From NCBI GenBank assembly GCA_045533115.1, contig JAZSHF010000021.1, forward strand, positions 1 to 28,228: a stretch of DNA of 28,228 nucleotides, written 5' to 3'. The DNA is from Colimorpha_A sp045533115. GTDB taxonomy: Bacteria > Bacillota > Clostridia > Oscillospirales > CAG-272. Below the pieces are notes generated by a model. It saw only the letters and a list, made by a program, of their open reading frames with translations, searched no databases and was not told the DNA's origin. Positions 26,701 through 28,228 of this stretch are shown here, one piece after another. The translations under genes were made by a program, and so were the position numbers. Position 1 is the first letter of the stretch. Each line of letters opens with the position of its first letter.

Positions 26701-28112
26701 AGGATAAGGCGAGTATGCTTTATACAACCGAGGAGATTTTCGGGAACGCACGTTATCTATATTCTACGCCAGATTATGACGGAGACCCCAATGTGTACCG
26801 ATGGAACTATTTTTATACTCCCGTGCAGATAGGAAATGAGACGGTCGGTGTAAGAATAGCGGTGCGGGATGTTGGGCAAGGACAATATCACTTGCCGGAA
26901 AGTCAAATCTACAACTGGGGTATAAAAAAAGATGCGTCCTTGGGCGGTGTGCAACCTGTCGTTTACGACTCATCACACGGTGCCTCATCAGACGCGTCTA
27001 TAGATACTTCCTTGGACGGTGAGGGACGCGGCAAAAATAGCCGTATTTCCCACGGTGTCTCATCAGAAGCATCTAATGATATTATAGCACCGGAATCCGA
27101 TGTTGTCAAGTCCTCGGACGAAACGCAGACAAATGTCAACAGAGACAGCGAAAACAGTAATCTTTCCGTCAGACGCTCCGAGCTTCAGGGCAAGACCATT
27201 GAGAGCATCAAGGACAAGTTCAACGAAAACGAAGTTCTTGTTGCTCAAAGAGATATAAACAAATACGTAGAAAACTCTTATATTAAGGGCAATGATAAAG
27301 ATTATATCAAATATGCCAAAGCTGACGCGAAACTTGTTCAAGCAGTCTCGGATGAAATTGACATAAGCGGTTATATACACGCTTTGCGAGATAATGACAT
27401 TCGGCATATACGAAACTCGCATGGCGAACGCACCAACGAGAAGTATCCAGTAACCAAAGATGATATAAAAATGATTCCCGATATAGTCCAAAACTACGAC
27501 AAGGTTCTTGTAGCAAACAAAGGAAATAACAAGGGAATAGTTTATGTCAAGGTATCGTCTAACGGGCTTGTCTATTACCTTGAGCAAGTAACAAGCAAAT
27601 ACGGAAACGAGAAGCTCCTTATTAACAAGCAGATGATCAAAACGGGTATAGAGGATATTCCGGATATTTCCGGAATAAGAAATGCTATAACAAAGAAACA
27701 GACTGAAAGTGAATTTCTGGCTGACTTGAAAGCCCGTCAGGTGTACGCCCAAAGCGTGTATCACGATCAATCTGTTTCTAAACATAGTATATCAGAAACG
27801 CTGGCAAATGTCAACAGAGACAGCAAAAACAATATGCCTTCCGTCAGAGAACTCTACGAGCAGAAGTTGAGTAATCATAAGAACGCCCTTAATGCACTTG
27901 AGACAGACAAAAGTAATTCCCTATCAAGCTTTGACGAGGCGATACGAAAGAAACTTGTAGAGTACAACGGTCTCAAGGACAAGAACACGAAGCGAGCTAA
28001 CACACTTCTTCAGCAGATAGAAAATCTCCGTCTGCGCAGGGACAACGTGCAAGCCGACTATCGTAGAGGAGTCTGCCGGAACGGGCGCGAAGCTCTGGGG
28101 CAAGCTCTCTGA
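20760..28112 (+). CDS. Giant polyvalent-type protein: three HExxH peptidase modules alternating with effector-like domains
   Basis: A 2450-codon frame, truncated at both ends. The ATG has no ribosome site and the frame is open back to 20709, so the true start was probably lost. Layout: residues 1-170 Gly/Ala-rich helices as in phage polyvalent proteins; 170-290 charged coiled coil; peptidase modules at about 301-526, 787-1012 and 1287-1512 with HEITH at 397, 883 and 1383 and a downstream ELTADLVGDY giving a third metal ligand; effector-like domains at about 527-716, 1013-1216, 1513-1694, 1853-2107 and 2141-2342; helical C-terminus. Domains one, two and five resemble the barnase/EndoU/colicin-like nuclease folds (PBECR group) described for phage and conjugative polyvalent proteins. 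Such proteins are thought to enter the host with the DNA and attack or protect. Whether this copy is still made is unknown. Confidence 0.75.
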   Translation: MIFGGIGKRFNALGYSEGLSSIDDVAAKKMSNIAAKFIKSEAGKKVLGNTVEYAVKSGAEGIEEVLAGLGTAVAKDAILPNGENEKAFREILKDENLLEQFVVGSIVSGLSQSGYLPGSYDGSLRDANKSGKDFITGLNANEQAVIDKEFNNRVAEAEKSGKLSGKDKNKIYDDVVKALEKGDISIDVIEEVLGGDTYKSYQDAVKNEDAAIKPLLDEAKSVNDEFKALNQMKIGERTGEQTDRLEKLRARKAELQEQIKNTKKTSERDFLQKKYKNEAYELAKGSKLEESYNERTRRGQAFTADVTKYKGKQRAIVQKAIDSGILNNTNKTHDFVDLVARIAGDKGVDFDFLNNAKLKESGFALDGVTVNGYFDASTKSIGINLNSAKALNTVVGHEITHVLEGTKLYNELQKAVTEYAKTKGEYKSRRDALAELYKNVENADIDAELTADLVGDYLFTDADFVNNLSANHRNVFQKIYDEIKYLCKVVTAGSKEARQLEKVKKTFEDAFRAETKNNAQEGGVKYALTEYTDHQKENWKSSNRIVVFEGNEQLSQFIRNSIENNRMDKKLYFGAIPQDLAIRIADDTGLNVENYNVSLGSQEIRKILKDHGDDAKESLRGQRAVTEDDFAHIVDDVLNPSKVQLSDDTYMGKPAIIFTGTHNGRMNVVAVVSDKRLDLFVQTIYVNVKKENLATPTGEQAPINTPEANSGTVFSDNSIPQNQKKSTQNTKKSLSAQNDDLGPIGDYNVYGEDVALEGSLPDDYAPIGETANSQTSVDSESRKERQAFTADVTKYNDKQRAIVQKAIDSGILNNTNKTHDFVDLIARIAGGKNIDFDFLNNAKLRESGFALDGVTVNGYFDANTKSVGINLNSAKALNTVVGHEITHVLEGTELYSELQKAVTEYAKTKGEYKSRRDALAELYKNVENADIDAELTADLVGDYLFTDADFVNNLSANHRNVFQKIYDEVKYLCKIATAGSKEARQLEKVKKTFEDAFRAETKNTAQEGGTKYSLYLSEQDIPDYLKAGSRQNKNRQMRYEEGQRMIVSTDAEFDSFVKRSIEGSHNEMVAYGKVDDLLARQVKKISNSQIDIADAYLELLSDDIKHAYNEHYKAKEPGDLDMTVDDLIFALKNVNQSEVVSARQYKDGAQRATLAIPTDDGMMILVELASKSAGALRLKTGWKITNEKFAQKYRGSTSATGSQSSTNTVSDDTTSNNSIPQNQKKSTQNTKNSLSAQNDDLGPIGDYNVYGKDVALKGSLPDDFAPIGETANSQTSVDSESRKERQAFTADVTKYNDKQRAIVQKAIDSGILNNTNKTHDFVDLVARIAGGKNIDFDFLNNEKLKESGFALDGVTVNGYFDSATKSVGINVGSAKALNTVVGHEITHVLEGTELYAELQKAVTEYAKTKGEYQSRYDALAELYKNVENADIDTELTADLVGDYLFTDADFVNNLSANHRNVFQKIYDEVKYLYKIATAGSKEARQLEKVKKTFEDAFRAETKNTAQEGGVKYSIVALEDGKTYVEASRNVINGTTRDSQRKDISNFFSALLQNNSSMDIHTIEGDVLTITKADTAHKARDDYKSINGQPVQMTDEEFAVKLNVEAHIDEVAEVSKKIGQEADSKNHSFAKDGFTYRRAYFKDFDGQYYEVTLSIGHNGTVATVYNVGKIKEGVSPSAKIIAVVGSKPLGKSPSSNSISQNSEKSTQNTKNSLSAQNDDLGPIGDYNVYGEDVALEGPLPDDYAPIGEDTSVTGFTGEYTGRHYNAKQSELLSALPVEALQNAVDANGNLSFNVIGLGGDAAAQQAWKDAGLTYEEDGRVYVDENAVLDERDRRRKANSQTSVDSKNGNVNRVDTSSKEYISFEDFANTDSSVWRNVEYDDTATKSAIMQEVHDAMVKDGSVIQVSENVTSRVEESFPDLRGMKKKERTPILKEAINKLKTNLRQFLNGFKNQTFEFEVDGKVLEAKLYNTGINEVLEKITQDKASMLYTTEEIFGNARYLYSTPDYDGDPNVYRWNYFYTPVQIGNETVGVRIAVRDVGQGQYHLPESQIYNWGIKKDASLGGVQPVVYDSSHGASSDASIDTSLDGEGRGKNSRISHGVSSEASNDIIAPESDVVKSSDETQTNVNRDSENSNLSVRRSELQGKTIESIKDKFNENEVLVAQRDINKYVENSYIKGNDKDYIKYAKADAKLVQAVSDEIDISGYIHALRDNDIRHIRNSHGERTNEKYPVTKDDIKMIPDIVQNYDKVLVANKGNNKGIVYVKVSSNGLVYYLEQVTSKYGNEKLLINKQMIKTGIEDIPDISGIRNAITKKQTESEFLADLKARQVYAQSVYHDQSVSKHSISETLANVNRDSKNNMPSVRELYEQKLSNHKNALNALETDKSNSLSSFDEAIRKKLVEYNGLKDKNTKRANTLLQQIENLRLRRDNVQADYRRGVCRNGREALGQAL
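21660..22337 (+). repeat. Peptidase module copy 1
   Basis: From QAFTADVTKY to AQEGGVKY. It lacks the SLSAQNDD linker that precedes copies 2 and 3. DNA identity to the others is high by eye, with mostly third-position changes. Confidence 0.9.
22338..22907 (+). other. Effector-like domain 1 (PBECR-like)
   Basis: Residues 527-716. LYFGAIPQDL, DHGDDAKESLRGQRAVTEDDF, and a run of strands ending LDLFVQTIYV match the layout of phage barnase/EndoU-like nuclease domains as I recall it. AT content is higher than in the peptidase modules. Confidence 0.6.
22908..23795 (+). repeat. Linker plus peptidase module, copy 2
   Basis: This 888-base unit (NSIPQNQKKSTQNTKKSLSA... to QEGGTKY) recurs at 24408-25295 exactly 1500 bases later in frame, with few differences. 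Confidence 0.9.
22911..22938 (-). promoter_or_regulatory. Antisense promoter after effector domain 1
   Basis: Minus strand: TTGACT, 16 bases, TATACT with TG one base before. It points back over effector domain 1. Confidence 0.65.
23796..24407 (+). other. Effector-like domain 2
   Basis: Residues 1013-1216. A different sequence from domain 1 but similar outline: helix, VAYGKVDDLLARQV, DIADAYLELLSDDIKHAYNE, DMTVDDLIFALKNV, then four strands ending RLKTGWKITNEKF. The DDIKHAYNEH stretch sits where related nucleases keep their catalytic His. Confidence 0.6.
24408..25295 (+). repeat. Linker plus peptidase module, copy 3
   Basis: In-frame near-duplicate of 22908-23795; HEITH is kept at residue 1383. 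Confidence 0.9.
24411..24438 (-). promoter_or_regulatory. Antisense promoter after effector domain 2
   Basis: Minus strand: TTGACT, 16 bases, TATACT with TG one base before; lies in the duplicated linker and points over effector domain 2. Confidence 0.65.
25296..25841 (+). other. Effector-like domain 3
   Basis: Residues 1513-1694. Begins VALEDGKTYVEASRNVI and ends with YRRAYFKDFDGQYYEVTLSI and TVYNVGKIKE. Not related by eye to domains 1 and 2; it resembles the large-polyvalent-protein-associated domains that follow peptidase modules in phage proteins. Confidence 0.55.
25842..26003 (+). repeat. Linker copy without peptidase module
   Basis: Repeats SLSAQNDDLGPIGDYNVYGE and DDYAPIGE, then departs into new sequence (GFTGEYTGRHYNAKQ) and rejoins the repeat at NSQTSVDS (26266). 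A separate domain of about 85 residues has thus been put inside the linker. Confidence 0.85.
25845..25872 (-). promoter_or_regulatory. Antisense promoter after effector domain 3
   Basis: Minus strand: TTGACT, 16 bases, TATACT with TG one base before. The spacer sequence differs from the first two copies while both hexamers are kept. Confidence 0.65.
26318..27080 (+). other. Effector-like domain 4
   Basis: Residues about 1853-2107. Helical start (SAIMQEVHDAMVKDGS, basic KLKTNLRQFLNGFKN), then beta strands FEFEVDGKVLEAKLYNTG, YFYTPVQIGNETVGVRIAV and a Ser/Asp-rich tail. It looks like a polyvalent-protein-associated domain; catalytic residues are not evident. Confidence 0.5.
27081..27109 (-). 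promoter_or_regulatory. Antisense promoter after effector domain 4
   Basis: Minus strand: TTGACA, 17 bases, TATAAT with TG one base before: full consensus with extended -10, in protein sequence (IIAPESDVVKSS) unrelated to the other linkers. Confidence 0.7.
27181..27785 (+). other. Effector-like domain 5 (PBECR-like)
   Basis: Residues about 2141-2342. DNDIRHIRNSHG with His2216 and His2221, then YPVTKDDIKMIPDIVQNYD and strands IVYVKVSSNGLVYYLEQVT: the usual outline of phage barnase/EndoU-like nuclease domains. Confidence 0.65.
27786..27814 (-). promoter_or_regulatory. Antisense promoter after effector domain 5
   Basis: Minus strand: TTGACA, 17 bases, TATACT with TG one base before; encodes KHSISETLANVN on the plus strand. 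Confidence 0.68.
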
Positions 28113-28155
28113 CGGCAGAGGGTGGATAGCTCTTGATTACTGCGTGAAGCTGTGA
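28060..28155 (+). pseudogene. Orphan 3' end of an SH3-domain (lysin-type) gene
   Basis: In a frame different from the giant one, codons from about 28060 read IVEESAGTGAKLWGKLSDGR, then GWIALDYCVKL and a stop. This is the closing half of a bacterial SH3 domain (WGKL...GWI.LDYC..L), common at the end of phage endolysins. The rest of that gene is absent; the giant frame enters it abruptly after NVQADY and stops at 28112. Confidence 0.8.
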
Positions 28156-28165
28156 ATTCGGCGCA

Positions 28166-28202
28166 AAAGAGAAAGACCTCCTATGGAGGTCTTTCTCTTT
28201 TT
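28166..28202 (+). terminator. Terminator after the SH3 remnant
   Basis: AAAGAGAAAGACCTCC and GGAGGTCTTTCTCTTT pair around TAT, followed by TTG; the T-rich 3' arm acts as the tail. Confidence 0.88.
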
Positions 28203-28228
28203 GTAAACGAAAACCACCAGCAGTGCTG

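Overview
The window looks like chromosomal DNA of a gut-type, low-to-medium GC Bacillota, class Clostridia. The evidence is strong purine-rich Shine-Dalgarno sites, many textbook sigma-A promoters (often with an extended -10), short T-tailed hairpin terminators, lipoproteins with clear lipoboxes, and secreted multi-domain proteins with cysteine-pair modules. Species cannot be decided from the sequence.

Region 1 (1-7650) is a surface-protein locus. It holds the 3' part of a large wall or membrane-anchored protein with repeated beta-type modules, then a 1396-residue secreted protein that ends in a sialate-O-acetylesterase-like (SASA/SGNH) esterase domain, then a 42-residue peptide gene with an E-D-V-I-T-T-S motif in the same transcription unit, closed by a terminator. 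Region 2 (7650-9205) is a two-gene unit: family 2 glycosyltransferase and Nudix hydrolase. Region 3 (9210-12360, minus strand) encodes an alpha/beta hydrolase, an alcohol-acetyltransferase-like protein and a zinc-ribbon membrane protein; a large inverted dispersed repeat lies before the last gene. Region 4 (12400-19227) is ordinary chromosome: a small lipoprotein, class II fructose-bisphosphate aldolase, a small exported protein, a leucine-rich-repeat lipoprotein, a U32 protein (tRNA/rRNA hydroxylation type), D-Ala-D-Ala ligase and a CapA-like lipoprotein. A frameshifted remnant of a second ligase 3' end follows CapA.

Region 5 (19457-28202) looks like a decayed mobile element, probably prophage-derived. 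It begins with a double-HTH repressor facing a divergent promoter, with four copies of a TTCnC-N5-GnGAA operator. The two outermost promoter hexamer pairs each have an operator inside the spacer. A short conserved gene follows, then a GC-rich junction, then a 2450-codon open frame with no convincing start. This giant protein is a polyvalent-type array: three near-identical HExxH metallopeptidase modules alternating with different C-terminal effector-like domains, five effector-like domains in all. Its 3' end is cut and joined, out of frame, to the last ~30 codons of an SH3-domain gene of the kind found in phage lysins, which points to a deletion that removed the phage body between the two.

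The most notable signal is at DNA level. At the 3' boundary of each of the five effector domains, inside coding sequence, there is an antisense sigma-A promoter with near-consensus -35 and -10 hexamers, 16-17 bp spacing and an extended -10 TG. Three lie in duplicated linkers, but two lie in unrelated protein sequence, so duplication alone does not explain the pattern. A leftward terminator stands just before the start of the giant frame. This suggests built-in antisense transcription over each effector cassette.
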